A stretch of 64,000 nucleotides of DNA from Ceratopteris richardii (taxonomy: Eukaryota; Streptophyta; Polypodiopsida; Polypodiales; Pteridaceae): positions 55,611,906 through 55,675,905 of the forward strand of contig CM035422.1 of the NCBI GenBank assembly GCA_020310875.1. Direction: 5' to 3'. A program made the position numbers and the translations under genes. The number at the start of each line of letters is the position of its first letter. Position 1 is the first letter of the stretch. Positions 1 through 11,968 of the stretch are shown in pieces. The notes below the pieces were generated by a model, which made no database searches, was not told the origin of the DNA, and saw nothing but the letters and a program-made list of their open reading frames with translations.

Positions 1-480
1 TCTAGACTTCTTTGTCTGGCCAATGTCATATCTTGTGGGAATGTTTTCGTCCTCAAGAAGGCTACTAGTGGTTCACTCCAATTTGGCACTATGGACACGT
101 GATAGAGAGTGGCATGTTCCACAGGTGGTTTAGTGCAGCAGATCGGGCATTCCTTGCACAACTTATGGACATCAGCTTCCATAGTAGGCCAATGCACTCC
201 GAATGTCCTTAGTGTCTGTAAAGGTCTTTGCTTTGAGTAGTGTTGCTCTAATGCACCTACATGTGCTAATTGCAACCATTTTGCGTACTCGTCCTCTTCC
301 ACACAACAAGACAATATCCCTTGATCTGTCTCTTTGTACATGCTTCCTGCCATGATATGGTACTTCTGGGCTTTTACTACCTCCCTATCTTGAGTGTTTA
401 TGACTGGGTGGTTGGGCCCGTATGTCAATACTGGCACTAATGGCTTAGCCCACTGAGGTACAACTTCCAAATTAAACAAG
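1..480 (-). pseudogene. First H2C2 zinc-binding domain upstream of integrase, element 1
   Basis: Minus-strand translation shows LQLAHVGALEQHYS and then CKECPICC, an H-x-H / C-x2-C arrangement, followed by EHATLYHV and SEPLVAFLRTKTFPQD. The same block occurs in elements 3 and 5, where a second zinc-binding domain follows it before the integrase core. The window ends before that point here. Confidence 0.75.
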
Positions 481-500
481 TAAGCATCAGGAAGGTCATC

Positions 501-1766
501 TCATACTCCTTGTGGGGCTTCTCTAGATGTGAGCCTAGAGAGATGGTCTGCTCTCAAGTGAGTCTTCCCTTTCCTCACCACAACTTCAAAGTCGTATTCC
601 ATTAGTAAGAGAAACCATCTTACTAATCTACCTGTATTGCATGGCTTGTCTACCAAGTACAATAGTGCTTGATGATCAGTAAAAAATTTAAACTTATTTG
701 CAAGAAAATAGTATCTAAACTTTTTAACTGCATATACCATGCCTAATCCTTCTCGTTCAGTGGTGGTATAATTTCGTTCAGCTGCATTCAACTGTCTACT
801 AGCATAGGCAATTGGAAGATCCATATTACCTTCGCCCGTAGGTTGTGCAAGCACACATCCAATAGCATAATTGGATGCATCCACATGAACATCGAAGGGC
901 TTATTCCAATCTGGTGTGGTCAAGATTGGTGCTGAACACAATCTTCTTTTGAGCTCGTTGAAAGAGTTTTCACATTCATCAGTCCACTCAAAGTTAGTCA
1001 AAAGTCCGTACAGAGGCTTGGCAATGATGGCGTACATGTGTATAAAGCGTCGGTAATAACCACAATGCCCCATGAAAGCTTGTACTTCCTTGACATTCTT
1101 TGGCCTAGGTAACTCTGCTATGGCTCTTACATTCTCTTCATCAGTGGATATGCCATTCTTTGACACTATGTGTCCTAGAATCTTGCCTTACCTGACCATG
1201 AAAACACACTTTTCTGGGTTCAGGCAGACTTGATACTCTTGACATTTGTCAAAGATTTGTTTGAGTTCAGGGATATGGGTTTGTCTAATGTTGGAATGAG
1301 CACAAAGATCATCCACATAGACCTCTAAGTTCTTCCTCAAGAACTCTTTAAATACATGGCACATCAATCTCTGGAAGGTTGCAAGAGCATTGGTAATCCC
1401 AAATGGCATTACCCTAAAGGCAAATATGCCCCATTCTATTGCAAAAGCAGTCTTATGCTGGTCCTCGGGAGCAATGGCTACCTGATTGTAGCCAGAAAAT
1501 CCATCAAGGAAGCTGTATACTTCCTTGCCTGCTACTCTTTCTAGTAGATGCTCAATGATCGGAAGCGGATAGTTATCTCGAATAGTGGCTGCGTTAACTT
1601 TCTTCAAGTTAATGCACACACGTAACTTTCCATTTTTCTTGGGCACCACTACGATGGGGGATACCCACTCAGTGTGCTCAATTTCATAGATAAATCCAGC
1701 TTCCACCAAGCAATCTATCTCTTCTTTGATCTTAGCAGCATAATTATCGTTATATGTATATGGCTT
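501..1766 (-). pseudogene. Reverse transcriptase and RNase H of element 1
   Basis: RT shows VVVPKKNGKLRVCINLKKVN, YPLPIIEHLLERVAGKEVYSF, GYNQVAIAPEDQHKTAF, FAFRVMPFGITNA and the catalytic YVDD (near 1320), then LGHIVSKNGIS. RNase H follows: HVDASNYAIGCVLAQ, YTTTEREGLGMVYAVKKFRY, FTDHQALLYLV and LRADHLSRL. The order RT then RNase H before integrase is Ty3/gypsy. It copies the element RNA into DNA in intact relatives. Broken here. Confidence 0.92.
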
Positions 1767-4379
1767 CTATTTAGAGGGTTTCGCGTCTGAGGTCATGGGA
1801 ATTGTGTGTGAGCATATGTCTGGGTCAACACCCTTCAAGTCCTTGTAACTCCAAGCGAATACATCTCTGTATTCTCTTAGCAAAGCTATTAACTCATGCT
1901 CTTCTTCCTCTGTTAGGTCATGGCCTATGTACGTGCATCTTTCTTCTCCTTCTTCAACGGCTACAACCACTTTCTTGGTGGTTTCTTTGTTATCATAGGC
2001 CTCCACTGATTGCGCCTCACGTTTTGGCATTCTTACCATGACTCTTCTATTGTCTATTTCATACTTCTTAAAATTTCCAGGGACCTCAAACAAAGATTCT
2101 TCCTCCTCGGGTGCGACTTCTCTCTTCTTTCTTTTCTTTCCTTCATCCTTAGGGGTCACTTGTGTGGTTAACCTTACGTCATTTGTGAGCTCTCCATGTC
2201 TCTGAGGGTGAGCTTCAACTTCATAGAGGTATTCCTCATCTGATGCAAATGGTGGGTCCATAATGATTGACTCTAGATCGGAGTCACTTGCATCCTCAAA
2301 TGCATCAGGGCTAGGTTCACATTCTTCTAAAATTGCATCTCCCATAATTGGCTTTATTGAGAAGACTGAAATGTCATAGCCATCCTCATCACAGTGGGGT
2401 GTCCATTGTTCTTCATTGATGGCTACATCCATTGTTGCTAGAATTTTTGCCCAACCATGAGGCTCAAATTCTTCGTCAGGAAATACTACCGGTGCATAGG
2501 CTGGGTCTTGAATTGATCTATGTGGTTCCTTCGCACCTACTTCTCTGGCTTTTTCTCTCTTCTCCTCTTCTACTGCCACTTTGCACATCCATAAGTGGGT
2601 GTCTTCATGCATCCATGAGGATCCTGATCCTATGGAATGCACAAAATCCGTATCATCTTTAGCTCTATGGATAGGATTCCATTGGATAGGAGGAACATCT
2701 CTATGAGAGTAATCCTTGAGATTGACTTTAGTCGTGACACCAAAGTGTTGCAAATACAAGGAATTGGTTCCCCAATCCTGTACCACTTGCAACTGCCGCA
2801 TAAATGGTCTTCCTAAAATCATCTCATAGGCATGGTTCTTGTTAAAATCACATATGGCGAAAGTATGCTCAAACTCAACACCGCAAGTAGTGAGAGTTAT
2901 TCCTTCTAACCCTAAGGGTCTCTCTATGTGACCATCGGCCATCTGCAATTTCATTCTCGTGGGCCTGAGTGCTAGCTTGCCCCAACGCTTCCATAGGGAA
3001 GTGGTGGCAATTGCAACTCCTGCACCTGAGTCCAGAATTGCCTTCTAGTGTATCCCTGATGGGTAATGGGAAGATAAGTGTTTCCTTCTTCTCCTTTGCT
3101 CATGTCTCCTATCTTGTCTAGAGGAATTTCTGGCACTGTTTGATGAGAACCTACCTGGGAACGAGGTTAAGCTATCTCTGGTATTTGTTTGGCTACATGT
3201 TTCCATAACTCTGGCCTAACTTTGTGTAGCTCTTCTAAAGTGAGGTTGCACTGCACTTTAGTGTTTTTCACTACCTCCGTATTCCTAGGTATGACTGAGT
3301 CTTCATTTTTTACCGTGACCGTGGGTGCTCTCATACAAGTAGACTTGGCTTCCCATGGGCCTGTGAAGTGGGGTAATTCCTGTAAAGAATTAGACTCAAA
3401 GTCTAATCTCTCTTGACTTTGTGCACTCTCCTTCTCTCCATAAATGGATGGGATGTCTTTTGGGAATTGGTCATGCGCGTCATCCACAAGTTCAATGGGA
3501 GGAGGGACTTCACTCTCTTTTGCCCATTTCTCTTCTTGAATCTCTCGCAAGAATTCTGGTGAATACCTATTCATAGAAGAAGAGGTGTCTGGTTCAGTGG
3601 AATTGGGCACATAAGCTTCCTGTGGGGGAATGCTTATTCTTTTACTTGCCTCATCTCTTCCTTGGTTCTTTTCTTCCTTGGCCGCTTTTGCGATTATGCT
3701 CTCTTCTTTCTCTAATAGTCCATCCAAGTGCAATTGTGCCTTAGCTAAGCAAGAGTAGTTGAAGAGGCGACTGGCTTCAAACATGGTATGAGCCAATGAG
3801 ACCATTTTTGCACAAAGCTTAGTTCTTTCTATCTCTAAGTCAGCTCTAGGGTAGCACTTGTCATGATCCGTCACATTTGGCCCTTCTTGGATTCTGGCCT
3901 GATATGCCTTAAGCATCATGTCTATGTCTTCAGGAGTGGGGTCAGCTAGCACTGATCCTACTCTAGGGGGTGGTGGGATGGTCTGAGGTGGGTTGAGAGA
4001 TGGTGAGATGGTGATGGAGATGAAGTTGGTGGTCGTATGTGAGAGTTTGTTTGAGAGGTGAGTTCAACAATTTTGGCTTTTGTTTCTCTTATGATTTCTT
4101 CTAAGTTGCTCATCTTTTTAGACCATTGTCTTTTCATTCTCTCTCGGCTATCCTTCCAGGATGTTGTCCGTTTCTTGGCTATGCTCTCAGTTTCACTAAC
4201 CTCTACACTCTATTCTTGTCCTAACCCTTGGTTCTGCTGTAGAGCCTGAGCTCTCGTGACCACTTGCACTGGTGTAGTGGAAGTCACACTCCCTGAAGAG
4301 TCTACAACTAACCCAATCACATTGATGGGAGTAATTTTTGTTACATTCTGTGGGTTCTTTGGGCAGTCTCATAAGAGGT
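1767..4379 (-). pseudogene. Protease and protease-RT linker of element 1
   Basis: After a Ser/Thr/Pro and coiled segment (around 4250-3170, including the block with CYPRADLEIERTKLCAKM near 3850-3800) comes a retropepsin domain: a Asp-Ser-Gly-Ala active-site loop near 3045, the ADGHIERPLGL segment near 2940 and MILGRPFM near 2830. A long acidic linker follows to the RT start (EEERELIALLREYRDVFAWSY-like words near 1900-1830). The linker ends with the usual gypsy phrase preceding RT (SHTIPMT, about 1800). It is broken. Confidence 0.85.
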
Positions 4380-6741
4380 GCTCCTTTCCGCAATCTTGAC
4401 AAAAGCCTTGAATGGTTACAGATTGGGGTTGTGTGGGGGCAGGCATCGGGCAATCACGAATGAGGTGATCTCCCTGACATCAGTAGCATGGCCCTCTAGG
4501 GAATGATGGTCTTACCTGCCTAGGTTGGGGCCGCGAGTTGGGATTGGTGTACATGACATTGGTATACTATGGCTCCCAACTTGGTTCACTCGGTTCTTTG
4601 TAATAATAGGCCTCATTATGCTCAGGTGACTACATGTAGTAAGCTTGAGGGCTATCAATATGAGTAGAGTCAAAACTATGGTCACTAGGGTCACTCTCTG
4701 AAAGCAATGGTGTTACTGGCACAATGGCTCTATTCAGGTTCTCTTCTACAGCTGCGTACTTTACTGGAATCACATTGGTTGGGGTAGGAAGTTGCTAAGC
4801 TAACACAGGCTGAGGCCTTTGTTGGTTTTGGTAGGGTTGTTGATAAGGTTGCTGTGGCCTACCATATTGCTGTGGAGGGTACTGGTTCTGGTATCTTCCC
4901 TGTTGTGGATAGGGCTGAGGGTAGGTTGGCCTAACCGCTTGCTTATTGTATGGGCAATCTTGCGTAGTGTGATTAGTGTATTTCCTTACTATGGTGCAGT
5001 ACTGGCTATTAGGATTCACTTGGGGTTGAGCCATAATGGGATATACGTTCGCCATATGGTCACCACCACATGTATAACACCGCTTAACTAGGGCAAATCT
5101 TGGGATTTGTTTGCTAGAGACACCTAGTTTTTGAGCTACTTTCTCAGCGAGTTCCTCAATTGATGTGGATTGCGTGGAAGAGATGCTAGTAGAACTATCT
5201 GAATCTTTGTAGATTTTTGAAAGTTCCAAATCTTCCCCTAAGTTATCCTCGATGTCGATGCACATGCGTACACACTCTTCTATGGTCCTCGGGTCCTTTA
5301 AGTACACGTATGATCTCAACTTTGTACTTAGCAGTCCATCTAGGAATAAAGCCACTTGTTTGGCTGGAGTGGGTAGCTCAGGAATCGGACATCTCTCCAG
5401 ATATTGCCTAAACCCTCTTCTTGCAAGTCGGATCGTCTCTTGGGGGGTTTTCTTGAAGCTATGTGAGGAAGTGTTATGCCTTATGCCACTCTTAGAGAAT
5501 TAAATAATGAAAGCCTCTAGAAGTTGGTCTATGTTTCTGAAGTGCCTCTCATTTAGTGGTTGAAACCACGTAAGAGCGGTGTTTCTAAGGGTTAGACCAA
5601 AGGCATTGTACTGCATGAATAGATCCTCCACTTGTTCAGCTCTCAAGACTTGCCTAAACTCAGCCACATGATCGTATGGATCTCCAGTGCCATCGAAGTA
5701 ATTCTTCATGGACTTAACTAGCTGTGTAGGTCTCAAAGTCCTGGTGTGTTCCCTAGGCCTTGGCAAAGGAAAATCCTCAGCATTTCTTAGGTTCCTTAGA
5801 ACTCTAGTTCTCTCTGTTTTTTCTCGATTTATCTCTGTTCGCGTTCGCTCTCTTCCTATTGGGTTGGCAAAGCTCACTTCTGGCCTATCTCTACTTCTAT
5901 CCCTTTGAGTGCCATGAGCTTGGGATGTTCCAGCCCCTTGGTGGCCAAAAGAGACATTAGATCTTGGTTGGGGAAAAATAAATTCCCCCTGCCAAGTGTA
6001 GGCATGTCTACCATGCTCGGTGACCACAAAGATCCTCTCTGAAGTATTGTCTAGATAGGTCACCTTGCCTGGGCTGTCAGGATCTTTGAACTCATAGATT
6101 GTGATCATTCCTACCTCATTCGGTTGATTAGGCTTATACCTCCAGAAGGCTTCATCGGTTTCTCGATTGAGAAGCAGATCTATGCTCTTATTGTCATGAG
6201 GAATCCACTCTGGCGTGATAATTCTAGTAAGCATTGATTTGCCTCGAGGGGTTTTAGGTTCTTCACCCATCCCTTGCTCTAGGTCACCTATATCCATTTC
6301 TGGGATCACATTACCAAATTCATTTGTCCTATCTCGGTGGCTGGCGACGACGTATATGGTTCCTTCTTTGTCCAGGTATGCTCCATCTTCAAACTTGATA
6401 GCAGGATGTTCAATTCCAATGGGTTGGTCACGGTTTTTAATCTGGACCACAGATCTTCCTAGGCCGTCCTCATAGATGCTAGCACCTAATCGGTTGGTCC
6501 TAAGGTATTCCAGCTGCATCTTGTAGGAGCCTTCTACCCTATGTAAATATGGCACTCCTAAACTTCCTGTAGGTCTCTCCATACCTTGAGACACCTCTGA
6601 CTCACTAGTCTCAGAGCTAGGGTAGTATGAATGATGGCTCAATTGTTGGGCCCAAGACCTAGCAGTATGATTGACACTAGCCTCTGAAGACCTAAGACTC
6701 TGTCTATCTCTTCCTAGGTGTCATCCTGATCTAAGGTTCAT
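4380..6741 (-). pseudogene. gag region of element 1
   Basis: The start ATG at 6741 gives MNLRSG, matching the start seen in element 4. About 300 residues of an unfamiliar N-terminal extension (around 6640-5760) are followed by a retrotransposon gag core with YFDGTGDPYDHVAEF and LTWFQPLNERHFRN (around 5720-5500), then the MALFLDGLLSTKLRSYVYL segment (5355) and a Gln/Pro/Tyr-rich tail with CCHC-like knuckles such as CYTCGGDH (around 5080-5040). Gag packages the element RNA in a virus-like particle. This copy is a fossil with several interruptions. The family assignment is secure from the near identity with the longer open frame of element 4. Confidence 0.88.
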
Positions 6742-7611
6742 ATGCTTAGCTGAGCAATCCCAATTTTTACCCAAGGTATCACTCACTTGGTTCTTTTTAG
6801 TGGATTATTGTGTTTATGATCTTCTCTGATATCACGTCGTCAGGAATACTTAAGTTAATTTCCGTTGTTTCAGTTGATCGTTCCTCATTAAGTTCCTTTC
6901 CTTTAAAGTTATTGATCACACAGAGATTATGTTTTAGCTTGAACTTGAGTATTTAGGTAGTCTTCAACTTAATAGATGCCTATCGTCGCCCTGACTTACT
7001 TCTAGCACTATTTGCACTTAGCCTAAGCTAGGAATTGACAGACGGAGTTAAGAGTATTCCAACCTCACTTGCTGATCCTTTGATCTTTAGTGCTCAAGAA
7101 CCCCGTTCTCAAGCTTGTGGAATGCCCTTGCTTTAGATGCCTTCTAGTGCTCTCAGTGGACCTGTAAAAGTCCCAAAGGTAGCTCAAGACTTAGATTCAA
7201 AGGACACAAAAATCACTTTCATTCATGTAATTCACATGTCAATTTGCACCATGTCTCTATAGAAACAATTCTAGAGATCCCTTAGTTTTTCTTCCCCCTG
7301 GGTATGGTCACTTCAAAATAGTATATCCAATAATCTTGATATTAATTTTATCGTAACTAGTGGAAGTTTTGGTTGTACTCCCCACGAGCTTTCCAACAAA
7401 ACAAAAATCACAGCAAACGGATTTCGTATGAGAAAGTTATGACCATTCAGGGTTCTAGGGTTAAAATAGGGTTCCAACAGGCTAACAAGCAAACAGGACT
7501 TCTCGAAATACTTCGTGTAGCGGCTTCACAATGCTCTAACAAATTTCTAGTGCTTCCCAAATAATACCCCAAAATAGACCAACTATCTTTCCCCTAAAAA
7601 ATGGCCGAATT
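6742..7611 (-). other. Untranslated leader of element 1, gag-proximal part
   Basis: The 870 bp between the minisatellite and the gag start carry no long reading frame. The sequence is recognisably related to the corresponding leader of element 4 (about 22600-23374), including the segment about Solanum-style conserved wording near TTAAGTATTCCTGACGACGTG (minus strand, about 6832-6852). It is probably the 5' untranslated region; splicing or read-through may operate, but nothing here proves it. Confidence 0.6.
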
Positions 7612-8206
7612 TTCCCGTCAATCGCGATCGAGTGGTCTGTCAATCGCGATTGACATGTCAGTCACGATCGACATGTCGGTCGTGATTGCCAGGTCCGTCG
7701 TGGCTGTCAGTCGCGATTGATGGGTCGATCGCGATTGACACGTGGCCCGGGAATTCAATCGATCGTGGTCAACGGGTCGTTGACTCTGTCGGTTGCGATT
7801 GATGTGTCGATCGCGATTGACAGGTTTGTCACGAGGGGTCTATCGATCGTGGTCAAACAGTTGTTGACTGGGTCAATCGCGATTGACAGGTCCATCGGGG
7901 CTGTCAGTCGCAATTGATGGGTCGATCACGATCTATGGCTCGATCGTGATTGACACGTGACGCGTGCAAATTCAGTTGTTCGTGGTCAGTCGGTCGTTGA
8001 CTCAGTCGGTCATGATCGAGGTGTCGATCGCGATTGACAGAGCCGTCGGCAAGTGTCCATCATCGTTTGTCGATCGCGATTGACAAAAAACAGAGACATA
8101 TCAAAATTTTAAGCACATATTTAGGAAGCTCTAAGCATGCACATCATGATTATGTACTTAGTTTAGCAAAAGGACCATTTTTCTGTCGATTGCGATTGAC
8201 AGAGGT
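7612..8206. repeat. TCGCGA-core minisatellite in the leader of element 1
   Basis: About 600 bp of irregular 18-20 bp units built on GTCGATCGCGATTGACAGG-like words. Two copies are perfect 16-bp palindromes, GTCAATCGCGATTGAC (7639-7654 and 7872-7887). A larger unit of about 190-200 bp is also repeated (around 7708-7840 against 7898-8050). It lies between primer site and gag, the same position as the different minisatellite in element 4. Confidence 0.85.
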
Positions 8207-8558
8207 CAACACCTCGAGATCTGCACAGTCAAATTTTTTACCTACTGGAGCTGGTGCAGCTGTTGAGGATGCTGATTCCTGCAGAAAATCTCAAAAAACA
8301 CAGAAAAGCACAAGCACACAAACGCTCTCTCGCTCTCTCTCACAAGTGAAATGAGGGAAATGGTGTGGGTGTGGTGATATGACCAAAAAGCTGAAATTTT
8401 TGCGATGATGGAGATGGAGGTGGAAGATGGTGATGATAATGGTGGTGATGAAGATGGTGAGGAAAACAAAAGAAATTAGATAAAAGTGAAGGAAATACCT
8501 ATGACTCCAACACCTCAACTCTACGTCTTACCATCACACGCTCGTCCTCAAAGCTCGA

Positions 8559-8576
8559 TCCCCGACAACGGCGCCA
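8559..8576 (-). other. Primer-binding site of element 1 (tRNA-Asp type)
   Basis: The minus strand reads TGGCGCCGTTGTCGGGGA just inside the LTR. The TGGCGCCGTTG core is the sequence that plant Athila/Tat-type gypsy elements use to pair with the 3' end of tRNA-Asp. Confidence 0.85.
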
Positions 8577-8584
8577 AAATTTGG

Positions 8585-9218
8585 TGTACCTCAGTGATGA
8601 GTAGCACCTCCTTTAATGTCAATCCGAGAAGACGTGAGGATGGTATGAAGACCTCGAACAAGTGACGGCACAAATGCGTGAGTGAGAAGCACACAAACAT
8701 GCACACACATACACACACACGCGCACACAAGGCAAGAACAAAGAGGGAGACAATGGAGTTCTTTAGATTACTTCAAAAGTGCTCATACAAGTTCAAATCT
8801 ATTACAAGCTTACCTCAAAAATGAGCTCTCTAGCTCTATTTATAGTTTTTGACTAGCTTTTGGCCCTGTCTAGAACTAGTGTCCGACCTAGTTAAAAATT
8901 AGGTTCTAGGGCCTATTTGGAGGCTCAAACGGAGTCTAAAAATCATGAAAATTGGTACGATGATACTTCTAATACTCCTCAAGCTCGAGGACTCCTCGGC
9001 TTGCACAAAATGGAGTTACAAAAAGGTGAAATGGTATTTACAATGATTTGTAGTGATGAGAATCACTATTATAAAGATGTTGTTTTGGAAAAATTTGAAT
9101 GGCCTACTTGCCAGATCTTCGTTGACTACTTAGTCTGCTTGTGCCTTCTCTCCGCTCTGGCTCCCTTCTTTGGCTTCCTTGTCTTGTAAGTCCTTCAGTG
9201 CCTTGACTGCTGCCAACA
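8585..9218 (-). repeat. 5' LTR of element 1
   Basis: On the minus strand it starts TGTTGGCAGCAG and ends ...GAGGTACA, 634 bp, and is followed directly by the primer site. It shares with the element 4 LTRs the block around a TATA box (TATAAATAG, minus strand, 8836-8844), the GT-rich stretch around 8690-8730 and the end-proximal block around 8590-8640. The adjoining CACAT at 9219-9223 would be the target duplication, but its partner is outside the window. Confidence 0.85.
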
Positions 9219-9560
9219 CACATATCAAAGACAAAGGCTTAAAAGAAGGAGATCTAGTCCTGGTATATACATTGAAACTACATGCCAAGAAACCACAACA
9301 ACGTGGATATGGACCCTTACTGATCAATAGAATCTCAACGAGTGGAGCGGAAATCTAGCCACATTAGACAGAGATATACTTCCCAATTACATTAGTGGAT
9401 GTCGAGTGAAACGATATATGGAGCCATTAACATATCAGATGTTAGCATGAGTCGTAGGAGCACAAAATCGAAAGAAGGAAGAGGAGAGAATTAGAGAATA
9501 AGCATGCCAGGAAGCCTTAGAGCGTATTAGGAAATGAAAGGAGTGGATAAGACAAAGGGA
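9219..9560 (+). pseudogene. Integrase C-terminal region of element 2
   Basis: KDKGLKEGDLVLVYTLK, GYGPLLINRISTSGA and a charged tail (KRKEEERIRE-like wording near 9470-9540) match the integrase tail of elements 4 and 5, where the words are VKDKGLKARDLVLVYTLKQH and GYGPMIINWISTSGAVQLA. This is the SH3-like DNA-binding end of a gypsy integrase plus a basic helix. Broken. Confidence 0.8.
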
Positions 9561-9594
9561 TGAACGATATTTATAGGGAGAGGAACCTATACCC

Positions 9595-9978
9595 ATGGCC
9601 AACTACCAAGTCAGTAATGCCAGTAATGGAAGCCTTAGCATATCCAAACCATACTTAGACCTAGGAATCGGAAACCAAGAGTATCAGCTAATAGATGCTC
9701 TGATTGACTCCGAGGAAGCTCTAAGCTGTATACAAAGGAAGTTAATCATGCATCTTCAAACAACCATAACTCCCACTAAAGCATGCATGAGAGGCATTGG
9801 AGGCCAGGTTATAGAATGTGTTGGAGAAGCCCTAATATTCCTCCACCTAGGAAATTCCACTATGGAGCAAAGAGTTTTGGTATGCAAAGACGAAGCTCTA
9901 ATGGAAAGTCTGACCTTAGGGCAAGACTGGATTATCGAGAACAAAGTGAGCATTCATCTAGCACAAAATAGGACATAA
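9595..9978 (+). pseudogene. Second retropepsin-like domain, after integrase, element 2
   Basis: This 127-codon stretch contains LIDALIDSEEALSCI (position of the active-site loop), CMRGIGGQVIECVGEALIFL (flap region), RVLVCKDEALMESLTLGQDW. It aligns without gaps of any size to the clearer copies in element 4 (ALIDSGAATSAV ... GLGGVETPCMGEV ... LVCEDKDLNEPLVLGQDW) and element 5. It lies immediately after the integrase tail, not before RT. Confidence 0.75.
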
Positions 9979-9991
9979 GGAAATCTTTAGC

Positions 9992-11042
9992 TTGCTAGAA
10001 GAAAGACCTTCTCACATTCATGAGGTTATCAAACCCAAGGAAGAAAACTTAGAAAAGGAGTTAGGAAATGAATCTATAGAGTGCATATCCAACGAATGCC
10101 CTTATCTAGAGTTGCCTACGAACAAGGATGTGTTGCTTGGTGATGTGCCCTCCTTTCCCAGGAGAGATAAACCTAAGAGAGAAAGTGAGGACAATGCCTC
10201 TAAATCCACCTACACCAAAACAAGAACATCCACACAGATGTCTACTGTTCAAACATCACATCCATGTAAGAGTCGTTTACAATGGGTGCGGAAGGATCAA
10301 ATGACTAAACTAGATAAACCAACATAGAAGCAGATCTGCCACTCAGTGAAGACAAGTAAAGACAACCAGTATTCACCATCACAATCGGAACCACAGACTC
10401 CTTCGTGTATGGCTTCCAAAGTCATTAGTAGAGGCCCAGAAGACAAACCAGTGTATATGGATCTCGAAGAAAGTCAGACAGACTGCTAATCAAGAGCTAG
10501 AAAAGCTTAACGAGATATCATGCCTACAAAGCGAGCCAAGGAGGTCCAAAAAGACTCAACAAGAGTACAAAAGGAACATGACATCAAACATTCAAACTTC
10601 AAGTAAGAAGGAGATAAGGACCACAGAACGACAAGCACGACGGAACCAAATGCCTCAAACACCAACTACAAAGTGGATATGGAGACCCAAGAGGCAGCAA
10701 GGATAGGAACAATCAACTCAACAAGATTCCACTTGCACTCATGAAGAGTCCATTGCACCTAGAGTATGCACACCAGGGCCACATTACAAGGCCATGCATT
10801 TGGCACATTGCCTCTTCAACAAAACTAGTGGTGCACATTTCCATCATTGGAATAGGTTTTAGTTTATATTGCAAGAGGAATGACCTTACATTGTAAATAA
10901 TAAATGTTTTGGCTAGAACTAAATTTTGTTTTCTTTTAGGAGTAAAAATCAAAAGAAGTGTGGTAAGAGACCTTACTTATTTAAGCAAGGGGGAACGGAG
11001 TGACGAATGAAATGACATATCACTAAGCCACAAAAAAAACAC
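9992..11042 (+). other. Spacer of element 2 with Trp-Pro-Lys-type motifs
   Basis: The stretch is Lys/Ser/Thr-rich and includes short words LQWVRKDQM (about 10280) and KWIWRPKRQ (about 10670), the counterparts of the repeated IWVPK words in the same place in elements 3, 4 and 5. From about 10710 to 11040 I see nothing coding; the sequence around 10785-10960 is also found, diverged, in element 3 (about 31990-32130). Confidence 0.6.
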
Positions 11043-11085
11043 TTGAATTGGTTTCTACTAGAAACTGATTCTTTCTTTATTACAA

Positions 11086-11898
11086 GTGCAGATGGCTTTC
11101 AAAGATTCCAAGGCAACTATGCAAGAAGAGGTGTTGGAATTTCCATTACAAAGCATGACCAAAGCCAAAGGTCATTGGTTTCGAGAGGATCAACCTGCTG
11201 GAGAGTATCTTTTCTTAGTGACAATAAAGATCATAGACACCGACCATCAGTTCCCGGTCATGTCCCAAGATTTCAAAGTCATACATGAACTCCCATCAAT
11301 CGTGGATGTAATGACAAAGGCAGGTATTCAAAAATACTTTGAGCTACCAATTTACAAGCCCGATTTCCAACGATGCACTCAGGTGATGAATGCCCTCCAA
11401 CCGGCCTTACATAATCCCTTAGTGCCAAAAGCAAGAGTCCTAGATGGGGAAGGAGAAGGATGGGAAAAGGATGGGAACATAGACCTGAAGGATGAAAGCC
11501 GAGGGACCAAGACCCAAGCATTCATGGATATCAATCGTATAGATATAGAAGAAGAAGTCCGTCTGATTCGCCCACACTTCTGCTTTCCAAACATGCATTG
11601 CTATGCAGCACCACAGAAAATCATAGTGCAGCTCTTATCTCATGCTATCAAATAGATTGGTAATCAAGTGAACATGATGCCATACATTCAAGAGCATCTG
11701 TTTGAAGCTAAGAAGCAATGGAACCACAAAAAGTTCTTGAACAAAAGCGTAGCTCTGACCATACTCATCTACCATGCATTAGGTATTCGAGAACATCTGA
11801 AGGAGATGCCTTCATCCTTAGAGATGGCTAAGTATGCTAATTTAGCCACTGTTCCAAGATTCACAGTTCTATGCTCCGAAGTCGATTTGCACTCTTAA
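11086..11898 (+). pseudogene. Extra ORF of element 2, N-terminal domain
   Basis: Function unknown. The frame from 11086 begins MQMAFKDSKATMQEEVLEFP and contains HWFREDQPAGEYLF, FPVMSQDFKVIHELPS, GIQKYFELPIYKPDFQRC. Element 3 has the same protein (MQMAYEDSEAMVQEEILEFP, HFLVMSQDFRVLHGMPS), and elements 4 and 5 have diverged versions (FQFFSREFEALQN, KYQFFSQEFEAL). The conserved centre is a S-[QR]-[DE]-F motif followed some 30 residues later by [KP]xxF-x-RC. I see no signal peptide or transmembrane helix. Broken, and cut by the copia debris to its right. Confidence 0.7.
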
Positions 11899-11968
11899 AA
11901 GTGCGCGTGCGCCGCGATGTGAAAAACCAAAACTTGAGAAGGAGCTAAACCTACTCTGATACCACCAT

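Larger units (their letters stand above)
1..9218 (-). mobile_element. Element 1: Ty3/gypsy LTR retrotransposon (OTA-like), 5' LTR through first zinc-binding domain; cut by window edge
   Basis: Reading leftward from 9218 one meets a 5' LTR (8585-9218), a tRNA-Asp-type primer site (8559-8576), a long leader with a minisatellite, gag (from 6741), a retropepsin (about 3060-2780), RT with YVDD (about 1830-1180), RNase H (about 1170-501) and an H2C2 zinc-binding domain (480-1). The integrase core, 3' part and 3' LTR lie outside the window. The protein pieces are nearly identical to those of element 4, so the two belong to one family. The coding part is broken, with roughly ten interruptions. The base after the LTR resumes the integrase tail of element 2, so element 1 was inserted into that older copy. 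Confidence is high for family and extent, lower for the exact outer edge because the partner LTR is not in view. Confidence 0.9.

Noticed and set aside
8034-8354. 106-codon frame in the leader of element 1
   Set aside because: It overlaps the minisatellite and leader, has no counterpart in element 4 and no recognisable domain.
9595-9978. A host aspartic protease gene
   Set aside because: It follows the integrase tail in four separate copies and so belongs to the retroelement.
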